Below are positions 32,401-41,186 of a DNA stretch of 64,000 nt, one piece after another. Under the pieces are notes generated by a model, which was given only the letters and a program-made list of their open reading frames with translations, had not been told where the DNA came from and made no database searches. How positions within the stretch are numbered: the first letter of the stretch is position 1; the number at the start of each line of letters is the position of its first letter. Source of the DNA: Lucinisca nassula (taxonomy: Eukaryota; Mollusca; Bivalvia; Lucinida; Lucinidae); NCBI GenBank assembly GCA_963580285.1, contig OY757010.1:60596406-60660405 (forward strand), given 5' to 3'. The position numbers were made by a program, and so were the translations under genes.

Positions 32401-33242
32401 TTTGTGAGATTGGTGTGGGGAAGTCTATTCCTTCCATATTTAATGTGCCTAAATATTTACGATAACTTGATAACTTACTTGGATTGTTTTTGTTTGGGTA
32501 TTTAGAAGCAAGTATATGCCATTCTAAACATCTATCATCATCATTTGATAAATTAATTATTGCTTTTTTATTTGCTATTACACTTGGAAGAGAAATATAT
32601 ATACGAAGAACCTTTGAGTGGTTCATATTTTGCTATGTTAAGATAAAGTTTGATACAATGGTCAATTTCTAAATTTGTTGCAGTATTTGTGAATTTTTCA
32701 ATCCATGTTTGTAAATAAGACGTTTGTTTATCATAATATTCATCTAAATTATTTCCATCAAGAACTGCACATTGTTCTCCATGTCCTACACCGATAACTT
32801 CTTTTCTTTCACCATTAAGTTCATCTTTAAAGAACTTTATAGATAATCCAATTGAAAATTTAATGCCATTGTATTCTTTAATGTCTTCATTAATTTTATC
32901 TATAATGACAGATTTTTTTTCATTAAACAAAATATTTGGGTCTTTATATTTATGAGCATCTATTTCATACGCTTTGAAGTAATTGCATAATGGTTTATCA
33001 ACCAGTTTCAGAGCATTTTTCTCTTCTTTAGTATCATCATCTATATCTTCATCATTAATTTTTTCACTTGTTTTAACAGCATTTTGTTGCTGTCGTTTTC
33101 TTATCTTTTTATCTCTACGTCTTTTACGCAGATTTTCCAACGTAGAAGTTTGTTGTGGAGGCTCTTTAAGAGCATCAACCATTTTACGCTATTGTTCATC
33201 GTTAATAACTCCATCACGATGAAGATTTAATATATTGTACAT
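29393..33242 (-). pseudogene. POLB: Protein-primed DNA polymerase B, two lesions
   Basis: The main frame (29393-32626) has Exo I FADFEAQ (D241/E243), Exo II FHNLKGYDSH (about 381), Exo III YLKTDVLLLAD (about 560), Pol A YLDANNLYGHS (D660), Pol B KLMNNSVFGKT (about 817) and Pol C YTDTDSLL (D921/D923). An endonuclease-VII-like cysteine/histidine module lies between Exo I and II (331-366), and a zinc-ribbon-like segment at 448-475. The upstream frame 32568-33182 (YEPLKGSSYI end) is the N-terminal part, out of frame at a TATATA tract near 32600. A TAG at 33189-33191 interrupts the presumed start at 33242. PolB copies the linear genome. Confidence 0.92.
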
Positions 33243-33333
33243 CTTTGTTACTCATTCTTTTTACCATTTTTATTTTTTCTTTAATATTTTTTTTTTTTTT
33301 TTTTTTAAAAAAATATAAAATATAAGTAAAAAA
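33243..33333. promoter_or_regulatory. Divergent AT-rich promoter region, PolB / zinc-finger gene
   Basis: This 91-bp gap contains a run of about 20 T bases and then AAAAAAATATAAAATATAAG before the plus-strand ATG. The T tract followed by an A-rich leader is the recurring signature upstream of this element's genes. Confidence 0.5.
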
Positions 33334-33600
33334 ATGGAATGCACATTCTTGAAAATTGGTAATCACGAACAATGTCATTCAAAAGCGACCAAAAATTCAA
33401 AATATTGCAAACTGCATAATTATCTAATGAAAAAAAGTAAAGTTAAACCCTGTTTGAAATGTGGAAAAGGAACTTGTGCTAAATATCAAATATGTGTTCC
33501 TTGTGGAGCGCAAAAAGAGAGATTAAAACATCGATATTATGAATTGGTGAAGCCGTATAATGATGAAGTTAAGAGATTATTGCATATTGAAACTGTGTAG
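33334..33600 (+). CDS. Cysteine-rich zinc-finger protein, 88 aa
   Basis: Residues C3, C14, C26 and H28 (QCHSKATKNSKYCKLHN) form one possible metal site. CLKCGKGTCAKYQICVPCG (about 40-58) forms a second C4-type ribbon. The C-terminus is basic and helical. The family occurs in other Polinton-type elements near the termini. Nucleic-acid binding or early regulation is plausible but inferred. The frame is intact. Confidence 0.72.
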   Translation: MECTFLKIGNHEQCHSKATKNSKYCKLHNYLMKKSKVKPCLKCGKGTCAKYQICVPCGAQKERLKHRYYELVKPYNDEVKRLLHIETV

Positions 33601-33652
33601 TCAGTGTTTTTTTTTTTTTTTTTTTTTTTTTTGTTCTGCGCATCTCTGTCTC

Positions 33653-33931
33653 TAAAGGTGAGTACTTTTATTTCTCAATGAACAAAATGGATTACGCGTA
33701 ATCATCAATAAAAAGTCTCAACAAAATGGATTACGCGTAATTGTCTTTGATATATAGACAAATATATCACCGATTACAGCGTAATCTTCAATCGATTGTT
33801 TCAACAAACAGAGTTAGTGATAATACTGCAGAATATATGTGGTATGACGTGTCTATATATAGATAGAGTGTTAGTTGTTGTTTTGTTCTGCGGTAAAATA
33901 TATATGTGGTAAGATGTGTCTATATATAGAT
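33653..33931 (-). repeat. Polinton right terminal inverted repeat, inner part
   Basis: AAAGGTGAGTACTTTTATTT to GAAACAATCGATTG complements the left repeat. It carries the same GATTACGCGTAATC palindromes at about 33690-33735 and CCGCAGAACAAAACAACAAC subrepeats. It is cut at AGAT (33928-33931) by the retrotransposon; the last 72 bases are at 39521-39592. Confidence 0.88.
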
Positions 33932-34486
33932 TGTTACGAGCCAGGCGTAGCAGAAAGAAAAAGCAAACAAGCCTTTTGGAAAATTTTAACAAAATTTATT
34001 TACAAGTTAACTTTAACCTGTAGAAGTAAGAAAATTAAATGTACTTAGCTCTGTTATGAAATATCCTGAATGAATCTATTTTCCTTGATCCCACAGAATT
34101 CACAGTCCAAAATGAAAAGTAATATCCTTTAACAATCCAACACAGAATTTAGAAATATCTTTTCTTAAATGCCCAAACATCAAACTCCAAAGTCTGACTC
34201 AATGAGAAAAATCAAGCTCTTTTATAGACCCTAAGATTCCTCTAGAACATTCCAGAGGGCTGTGGAATAAGATGAGGTAATTTTCTAAAAATAATGCAAC
34301 CCAGAACTTTCTGGAAGGTTCTGAAGTACTTTTCCTTGTAAACATGTTGTTTACAAAAAATGAAATCAATCTGTGACTCAGTTTTCTAGAATCTTCTATA
34401 AGAAGATTAACAAGATATTTATAGCACTATAAGGTCAACACTGGGGTACAAGTGGGAATCAGAAAAATAAATTCTTATGCATAACA
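33932..34486 (-). repeat. 3' LTR of the Gmr1-like element, 555 bp
   Basis: It has TG...CA ends. I found no difference from the other LTR on reading both. A TATA-like TTTTATAGACCC region around 34219 (plus strand) and AATAAA-type words occur inside. Next to it on the inner side is a purine tract (see polypurine tract). Confidence 0.92.
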
Positions 34487-34498
34487 CTCCCCCTCTTC
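34487..34498 (-). promoter_or_regulatory. Polypurine tract
   Basis: On the minus strand GAAGAGGGGGAG directly precedes the 3' LTR. It is the expected primer site for plus-strand DNA synthesis. Confidence 0.8.
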
Positions 34499-34631
34499 GA
34501 GGAAAAGAAAGATTTATGTAATAAAGCTTTCTTTTGCTTTAAGAATAATAAAATATTAAGCATAGCATATAAAATTACATGTATCTACAATCCACTTTAG
34601 TAGGAAAGAAAAACACAACTCCTGACACTGC

Positions 34632-34835
34632 TCAAGCTCTTGAAAGGGCATCAGGGATAATGTTATCTCTCCCTCTGATATGTCTTATGTCTAAATTATA
34701 CTCTTGTAGCATAAGACTCCACCTGAGCAACCGCTGATTTTTGTTTTTCATTTTATGTATGAAAGTCAGTGGATTGTGATCACTGAAAACAACAATCGGT
34801 GCAGTAGTAGGGGTAAGATAAACTTCGAAATGTTG
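34632..34835 (-). pseudogene. RNase H C-terminal remnant
   Basis: A frame ending at TGA (34632-34634) encodes LQHFEVYLTPTTAPIVVFSD, then HNPLTFIHKMKNKNQRLLRW and IRGRDNIIPDALSRA. These are the last strands and helix of a Ty3-type RNase H. It is out of frame with the main ORF and starts abruptly, marking the right edge of the internal deletion. Confidence 0.82.
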
Positions 34836-34960
34836 CAGACTGATTCTTGCTCTGCATCTGTCTATGTTCGAGAATTAATCCTTCTAAGAGTCTATAAACA
34901 TTTTTGTCCTTTCTTGTTCTGGTATAAGAATACTAGGAGAACTCCATTCCAGTCATTGTC
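34836..34960 (-). pseudogene. Reverse transcriptase N-terminal remnant, frameshifted
   Basis: Beyond residue 1243 of the main ORF the conserved text moves to another frame (EWSSPSILIPEQ), then after a further shift to DFRRINSRT-like words near 34870. The palm domain with its YxDD box is absent. The deletion joins this segment to the RNase H tail within a few dozen bases. Confidence 0.72.
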
Positions 34961-37900
34961 CAGCAAATACTGAATTTCTTCTTTAAGATTTTTCTGTTTT
35001 ATAGGATTCATCCTGTATAGGTGTTGTTTTACAGGTTTGGAACCATTTATGTCCACATCGTGAAATATTTTGTCTGTCCGTGTTGGAATGTCAGGAAATA
35101 ATTGTTCATATTCAAAAATCAGCTGTTTCAGTTCATTCCGCTGATTTGGCTCTAGATGTGACAGTTTCTGGTCAAGATTCCGTAGAATGTCAGAATTCTG
35201 AAGTTTTGATGATGTGGGATCCGACTTCACTGAATTAATATCCTCACAGTCATTGTCACATGAATTAAGTGGAACAGAGCTAACTAGATTGACTGATGTT
35301 AAAGATGTATTGTCCCTATCTATGTATTCCTTAAGCATGTTAATATGACATAGCTGCTTTAGCTTGCGCCTCCCAGGAGTGTTTATTATGTAATTTACGT
35401 CACTGATCTTTTTGTCTACAGTGTATGGACCATAATACCTGGCTTGCAAAGATTTCCCCGGAATAGGCAAAAGGGCTAGTACCTTATCACCTGGTTTAAA
35501 ATTCCTTTCTTTTGTCCCTATGTCATATAGCTGTTTCATTTTCCTTTGGGCTGACTGGAGATTGGTCCGAGCAGCCTCACAAGCTTTTGAAAGTCTAGTT
35601 TTGAAATTAGACACATACTGAAGTAAATTCAGGGAGGTGTCATCATTGGAGAGAAATTTCTCTTTGAGAAGTTTCAAAGGACCACGAACAGTATGGCCAA
35701 ATACTAATTCAAATGGACTGAAGCCAAGAGATTCTTGCACAGATTCTCTGACAGCAAATAAAAGGAGATGGATGCCTTCATCCCAATCCTTCTCTGTGTC
35801 AAAGCAATATGATCTTATCATGTTTTTCAGTGTTTGATGGAATCTTTCAAGGGCGCCTTGACTTTCAGGATGATAGGCTGATGACTTATACTGTACAATG
35901 CCTAGTTCATGCATTACTTGTTGAAATATTCCAGACATAAAATTTGAGCCTTGGTCTGACTGAATAGATTTAGGAAGCCCAACAAATGTGAAAAACTTCA
36001 CTAATGCCTTGACGATTGTCTTAGTTTTGATATTTCTTAAGGGAATGGCTTCAGGAAAACGTGTGGAAGCACACATAATAGTCAAAAGATATTCACAGCC
36101 AGACTTAGTTCTGGGCAAGGGACCCACGCAGTCTATAATTATACGACTGAAAGGTTCATCAAAAGCAGGTATAGGCTGCAAATGAGCCTTAGGTATAGTC
36201 TGATTGGGTTTTCCTACCATTTGGCATGTATGGCAGGACCTACAATGCTGAGAAACATCTGACTTTAACCCAGGCCAGTAAAAATGATTAAGAATCTTGT
36301 GATAGGTTTTATTTACACCTAAATGTCCTGACATGGGAGTTTCATGTGCCAAGTTTAATATTTGGGAACGGTAAACCCGTGGAACCACTATCTGGTGGTT
36401 GACAGTCCACTCGTCTTCTGCTGAGACGTCTGGTGGACGCCATTTTCTCATAAGAATGTCATTTTTGACATAATAACAGACTGGGACCTGAGATATTTCC
36501 TGCTCATCTAAGGCCCTTTCAAATAAAGGCGAAATTTCAGGATCCTTATGCTGTTCTATAGCTAGTTGAGACCCAGACATTATGTCATGGCCTAGATCTA
36601 AAGATGAGTTATTCTCATGAAAATCTGTCTGCTTATCAGGCAGGCTTGAAGACAGAGACCTTGTTATCTCTTCATTAAAAGACTGACCCAAAAAGGTATC
36701 AGTTAAATCAAAATCCTGTTTCCCATCAGTTTGCTTGGCCTTACGTGCCATCGCCCTTGTGACTGCACAAGATGGATAAAGATCAGGGATTTCCTGCTCA
36801 ATGGGATCAGGCGGTTGGTCTATGCAAGGATTAGTAGTCAAAAGTGGGTTTACCACAACCTTATCTCCAGCTAAGTCGTTGCCTAGCAACAAGTGAACAC
36901 CTTTAAAAGGTAAAGAAGGTCTAATACCAACAGCCACTGAACCGGATACCAAGTCTGATGACAAATAAACGTTATGAAGCGGAACATTAACAAATCCACA
37001 TTCCACACCCTGAATAAGGACACTTTGGCCCATAGAAGTCTTCTCAGAAAAAGGCAGAGTATCTGCTAGAATAAGAGATTGAGAAGCTCCGGTATCTCGT
37101 AAAATTTTAATAGGGGTAGGATGGGCATAACTGTCACCATTTAGTGACACAAAACCATCTGATAAGAATGGTTCATAAATCTCCATAACCGAATCAGTCT
37201 CAGATAATTTGATATCAGAAAGAGTTTCCTCCCTTACACAAGACTGTGGTTTTGGCCTTATAGAAGTCAAGCCTGTAGGCTTAAGTTCCTCTTGTCTTTC
37301 TCTTTCTTTCCTTCGCTTTAATTTTAAACACTCAGAGATCAAATGACCTGTATTTTTACAATAATAACAAACTACTTGAGATTGAGATAAGGGATTCTGG
37401 TCTTTGTTTTCACCAGAAGGTTTGGAAAAATTCTGGCTTCTGTTTTCACCAGAAGGTTTTGAAGGATTCTGGCTTTTATTTTCACCAGAAAGTTTGGGCA
37501 TAGTACTAGATGTATGGCTATAACTACCAGAAGGATTACTGGGATAGAATCTTGGACCTGTCTGTGGATTATAAGGTTTTCGAGGATAAGGCCTGTTCAC
37601 AAATGAGACTTTATGAGTCAAAGCATAATCATCTGCCAAACGAGAAGCTTCCTTCAAAGTTTCAACCTGTCTCTCATCGAGAAAAGATTTAATGTCTGAA
37701 TTTATACACCGTTTGAACTCTTCAACAAGGACAAGTTGTCTAAGTTTGTCATGATCAGAGCCTACTTTTTTAGAAGAACACCACCTATCAAATAGCTGTT
37801 CTTTGGTTCGAGCAAATTCTACATGGGTCTGGGAAATTTCTTTTTTGCAATTCCTAAATTTCTGCCTGTAAGCCTCAGGGACCAACTCATATGCCTTAAG

Positions 37901-38674
37901 AATAAGCTCCTTGACCAGATCATAGTCTGAGCTTTGCTCGACAGTCAGCTGAGTGTAAATGTCTCGAGCCTTTCCGACAACAACGCTTTGCAAAAGTAAG
38001 GTCCAATGCTCTTTTGGCCATTTTAAATTTTCTGCAACTTTTTCAAAATGCAAAAAATACTTATCTACCTCCTTTTCCTGAAATGGCGGAACTAATCGGA
38101 TGTGCTTTGTGGCATCAAAGTAACTACCAGAGTCAAAAACAGGGGTAGGTTTCACCCTATCTTGACCCTGGAGTTCCAGTTCCTTCATCTTTAATTGAAA
38201 ATGCCATTTTTCTCTTTCTATTTCTAGTCGCTCTTCTTTTTTGAATTTTTCTTTCTGAAGGCGTTCCTCCATTTCTAATCTTTCCATCTGCATTTGTCTC
38301 TGCATTTCTCTTTCCTTTTCCTTCTCTCTTTCTTCCATTTCCCTTTGCTTTTCTTCCTGTTCTAATTTTTCTTTTCGAATTCGTTCTTCCATTTCTAATC
38401 TTAACTTCTCTAATTCAATTTGCCTTCCTATTTCAATTTGTCTCATTTGTAATTCAGTATGAGAGACCATAATGAGAGACAAAGCAGATGGATCGAAAAG
38501 TTCTTCATCAAAATAAAACTGTACCAAAATATTCTTTATTTCATGTTTTTTCATGCTTGTTTTAACAGCAGTGACCCCATAATGGGAAGCAATATCTAGC
38601 AAATCTGTCCTTTTGGCCAGATTAAACAACTCCTGAGTAGGCTGAGCCAAAAAGCTTCTCAAATCAAACGACAT
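34892..38674 (-). CDS. Gag-protease-integrase polyprotein, 1260 aa, Gmr1 type
   Basis: Residues 70-170 are a long charged coiled coil. Gag core is about 195-350, with WCCHC-like knuckle C436-C439-H444-C449 (CYYCKNTGHLISEC). Three 12-residue SGEN repeats lie at about 396-428. The protease site is RDTGAS (526-531) with LLGND (596-600). Integrase has an HHCC site (H777, H784, C814, C817), the triad D848, D907, E943 and a GPY/F module near 1080-1117. Residues 1161-1243 are the lead-in to reverse transcriptase, after integrase. The last 17 residues are out of the conserved frame. The intact 1242-codon frame fits a recent copy. Confidence 0.92.
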   Translation of the reverse strand: MSFDLRSFLAQPTQELFNLAKRTDLLDIASHYGVTAVKTSMKKHEIKNILVQFYFDEELFDPSALSLIMVSHTELQMRQIEIGRQIELEKLRLEMEERIRKEKLEQEEKQREMEEREKEKEREMQRQMQMERLEMEERLQKEKFKKEERLEIEREKWHFQLKMKELELQGQDRVKPTPVFDSGSYFDATKHIRLVPPFQEKEVDKYFLHFEKVAENLKWPKEHWTLLLQSVVVGKARDIYTQLTVEQSSDYDLVKELILKAYELVPEAYRQKFRNCKKEISQTHVEFARTKEQLFDRWCSSKKVGSDHDKLRQLVLVEEFKRCINSDIKSFLDERQVETLKEASRLADDYALTHKVSFVNRPYPRKPYNPQTGPRFYPSNPSGSYSHTSSTMPKLSGENKSQNPSKPSGENRSQNFSKPSGENKDQNPLSQSQVVCYYCKNTGHLISECLKLKRRKERERQEELKPTGLTSIRPKPQSCVREETLSDIKLSETDSVMEIYEPFLSDGFVSLNGDSYAHPTPIKILRDTGASQSLILADTLPFSEKTSMGQSVLIQGVECGFVNVPLHNVYLSSDLVSGSVAVGIRPSLPFKGVHLLLGNDLAGDKVVVNPLLTTNPCIDQPPDPIEQEIPDLYPSCAVTRAMARKAKQTDGKQDFDLTDTFLGQSFNEEITRSLSSSLPDKQTDFHENNSSLDLGHDIMSGSQLAIEQHKDPEISPLFERALDEQEISQVPVCYYVKNDILMRKWRPPDVSAEDEWTVNHQIVVPRVYRSQILNLAHETPMSGHLGVNKTYHKILNHFYWPGLKSDVSQHCRSCHTCQMVGKPNQTIPKAHLQPIPAFDEPFSRIIIDCVGPLPRTKSGCEYLLTIMCASTRFPEAIPLRNIKTKTIVKALVKFFTFVGLPKSIQSDQGSNFMSGIFQQVMHELGIVQYKSSAYHPESQGALERFHQTLKNMIRSYCFDTEKDWDEGIHLLLFAVRESVQESLGFSPFELVFGHTVRGPLKLLKEKFLSNDDTSLNLLQYVSNFKTRLSKACEAARTNLQSAQRKMKQLYDIGTKERNFKPGDKVLALLPIPGKSLQARYYGPYTVDKKISDVNYIINTPGRRKLKQLCHINMLKEYIDRDNTSLTSVNLVSSVPLNSCDNDCEDINSVKSDPTSSKLQNSDILRNLDQKLSHLEPNQRNELKQLIFEYEQLFPDIPTRTDKIFHDVDINGSKPVKQHLYRMNPIKQKNLKEEIQYLLDNDWNGVLLVFLYQNKKGQKCL

Positions 38675-38938
38675 GTTTGCTTTTTGTTTGTTTTATAAAG
38701 TATTTATGGAAATACAGATTGAGGTCAATTTGACAATTTTTTTTTTTTTTTTTTTTTTTTGAAATGACAAGCCCAACGAGAATTTCACATGAAATGACAG
38801 TTCACATGAAATGACAATCCCCTATATGCCTATAGGGAAATACCAATCCTGTGAAGCAACTGCAAAGTCTATTTGATAAGAAATGACAATTACCTGCGTC
38901 ACATGAAATGTCGGTTTTAAAATGCTTAAAATGGTTTT
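38675..38938 (-). other. Gmr1-like 5' leader
   Basis: The interval between primer site and Gag ATG is non-coding and contains an A-run (T run at 38739-38760 on plus) and repeated CACATGAAATGACA words at about 38786-38910. A packaging signal would be expected here; none can be identified by eye. Confidence 0.6.
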
Positions 38939-38956
38939 ATCCCGGACGAGCCCCCA
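38939..38956 (-). promoter_or_regulatory. Primer binding site, tRNA-Pro type
   Basis: Minus-strand TGGGGGCTCGTCCGGGAT lies 5 bases inside the 5' LTR. It is the same 18-base word that serves as the tRNA-Pro primer site of murine leukaemia virus, so this element very likely primes with tRNA-Pro. Confidence 0.92.
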
Positions 38957-38961
38957 ATTTC

Positions 38962-39516
38962 TGTTACGAGCCAGGCGTAGCAGAAAGAAAAAGCAAACAA
39001 GCCTTTTGGAAAATTTTAACAAAATTTATTTACAAGTTAACTTTAACCTGTAGAAGTAAGAAAATTAAATGTACTTAGCTCTGTTATGAAATATCCTGAA
39101 TGAATCTATTTTCCTTGATCCCACAGAATTCACAGTCCAAAATGAAAAGTAATATCCTTTAACAATCCAACACAGAATTTAGAAATATCTTTTCTTAAAT
39201 GCCCAAACATCAAACTCCAAAGTCTGACTCAATGAGAAAAATCAAGCTCTTTTATAGACCCTAAGATTCCTCTAGAACATTCCAGAGGGCTGTGGAATAA
39301 GATGAGGTAATTTTCTAAAAATAATGCAACCCAGAACTTTCTGGAAGGTTCTGAAGTACTTTTCCTTGTAAACATGTTGTTTACAAAAAATGAAATCAAT
39401 CTGTGACTCAGTTTTCTAGAATCTTCTATAAGAAGATTAACAAGATATTTATAGCACTATAAGGTCAACACTGGGGTACAAGTGGGAATCAGAAAAATAA
39501 ATTCTTATGCATAACA
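38962..39516 (-). repeat. 5' LTR of the Gmr1-like element, 555 bp
   Basis: It has the same length and, as far as I can read, the same sequence as 33932-34486. It drives transcription towards lower coordinates. Confidence 0.92.
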
Positions 39517-39592
39517 AGATAGTGCCGGTTTTTGAGGAAATTTGTGAGCGTAGAGAACAAATTACCTCAAAAACGGCACTATCTATATATAT
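39517..39592 (-). repeat. Polinton right terminal inverted repeat, outer tip with hairpin
   Basis: This matches the left tip: GCCGTTTTTGAGG paired with its complement around TCTCTACGCTC, with one extra G and a few changes in the outer arm. AGAT at 39517-39520 is the retrotransposon duplication. The host unit resumes after ATATAGG. Confidence 0.85.
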
Positions 39593-39599
39593 ATATAGG

Positions 39600-41186
39600 T
39601 CATTTTGGAACTTTTACCCGACATTGAGATGAAATGACATCTCAAGCCCTGCCGCCGAATGAAACCAATAGGGTTTATAAACATGGACGATCTGACTTAC
39701 ACAACAGTATGTTTCCTCTGGCTTGCTTTGCCGGATCATTACAGGGTCACTGATGAGGCTTTAGTAGCCGAAACTACGTAGTATGACCCATCATCTTTCT
39801 TATGAATGTTTTCATTGCTCTTAAAGGAACTCATTTTTGATTTTTATTTCTCTGGACAGGCTGAGACTCTCTATGTGCTTTACCAGTGCTCATGTGCGGT
39901 CGGTTTCAGCTCTGCGTGAAAGCATCATGCGGCCCAATCTATTTCTTCAAACACCGTTGGCGGGGGCGGTTGGAATTTATGGTATATACAGTAGGAATGG
40001 TGAAATGTGACCGATCACAATCATCTTTGAGAGAAAGGAAACTCATTTGGTAACACTAGAACAAAGCACTGGTGGTTCGATTGTCTCCTAGTGTGGAGTG
40101 GGAAAAAGTCATGAAACCCTTAAATTCCGTGCTTTAAGCAAGCATCTGTACATAGGCCCTGCTCAGACGTTTCTGCGGCGTCTTATCCTTAAATTCCTCT
40201 ACTGCAATAGGCAAACAGTGTAGACCCGAATCAGACGCCGTCATTGTATGCCAAACTCAGTCCAGATTCTCTAGAGATTCCAAAGATAACGTATTTGCGC
40301 AACGCTCTGAGACATTAACGCACGCGTTTTCATTCTTTAAAAAAAAAAACGTAGTCTTGTCACTTAGCACTGATGACCAACTAAATATGTAACAAAGGCT
40401 TTTTACTTTCTTTTGGCTTTTAGTTAAAATCTTCTTGGCAAACACATAATCTTGCATCTATTACATTTATATTAAGTGAGCTTTTCATTAATTAATCCAA
40501 TCGGCTACAGCTATCACTTGCATCATTGATTGTTTAAATCAGTTTAGCAAGAGAGGTAATACAGTAAAATTCCTTTATTAATACCACCTTCGGGACTGTT
40601 CAAAACTGGTCTTAAAAAGTGGTCTTTAAGACCACTTTTGAACAGTCCCAAAGGTGGTCCCTGGCAAGAGGGCGTTGTATGTAGAAAACGTAAAGAAAGA
40701 ATAAGAGCACCCTTCTAAATAAACTTTCTAAAGCAGAATTAGTCTTAATTTAGGTGGTCTTAATAGCGGAATTTCAAACAACCCGGTTAAACGCCTCTGG
40801 CTTTAAAAATTATCCTGATGGCATTTTTGTTTTCTTGGTTTTACGACCCTTTCAAGATTATTTCGCTTATTTCAGGTCATTTTCGTTTAGATGAAACACA
40901 CTTGGCAGCATTAGAACACATTAATTTACTATTTGTTCGATTTTCTCCGAGTGCAGACCGAGCGAGATTAAACCCTTAAATTCCGTATTTTAAGCAAACA
41001 GTGTAACATAGACCATGATCAGACGTCGAACCCTTAAATTCCCGTACAATAAGCAAACCGTGTAGACCCTGATCAGACACCAATTTATGCGGGGACTGAT
41101 CTAGTTTCACACTGTTCAACAAACCCAACACATGATTCCAGTCCAGACTCTGAAGACCTCTATAATCCATTTTACGCAACACTCTG
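39600..41186. repeat. Macrosatellite, second copy part Y end and third copy part X start
   Basis: TCATTTTGGAACTTTTACCC continues family A from the Polinton's left flank, then the unit follows the order of 14400-15860, with a 145-bp extra segment at about 39700-39850 (ACTACGTAGTATGACCC family, also near 51060 and 51440). The stem-loop is at 40582-40654. Part X is cut short near 41620, with no pearl-like block. Confidence 0.78.

Larger units (their letters stand above)
33928..39520 (-). mobile_element. Gmr1-like Ty3 LTR retrotransposon, internally deleted, 4-bp duplication
   Basis: The element is 33932-39516 on the minus strand, with AGAT on each side. The LTRs start TGTTATGCAT and end CGTAACA in element orientation. 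The coding order is Gag, protease, integrase, then remnants of reverse transcriptase and RNase H. Integrase before reverse transcriptase is the hallmark of Gmr1 elements, first described from cod. Most of reverse transcriptase and RNase H is missing, yet the two LTRs look identical, so the insertion is young. Confidence 0.9.
19461..39599. mobile_element. Polinton/Maverick (adintovirus-like) element, complete, with nested retrotransposon
   Basis: The element proper spans 19468-39592. ATATAGG flanks both ends (19461-19467, 39593-39599), a 6-7 bp target duplication consistent with the 6-bp duplication of Polintons. The sister site at about 14390 reads ACTATATAGGTCATTTT without an insert. Removing the nested retrotransposon and one AGAT leaves about 14.5 kb, within the usual Polinton range. 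Hallmarks are protein-primed PolB, an RVE integrase, an A32-like ATPase and a capsid protein. The interior is strongly AT-rich compared with the host DNA. Confidence 0.9.

Noticed and set aside
33801..33992. Short ORFs in the right inverted repeat and the retrotransposon LTRs
   Set aside because: They span an insertion boundary and repeat DNA; the same text recurs at 38822-39022 because both are LTRs.
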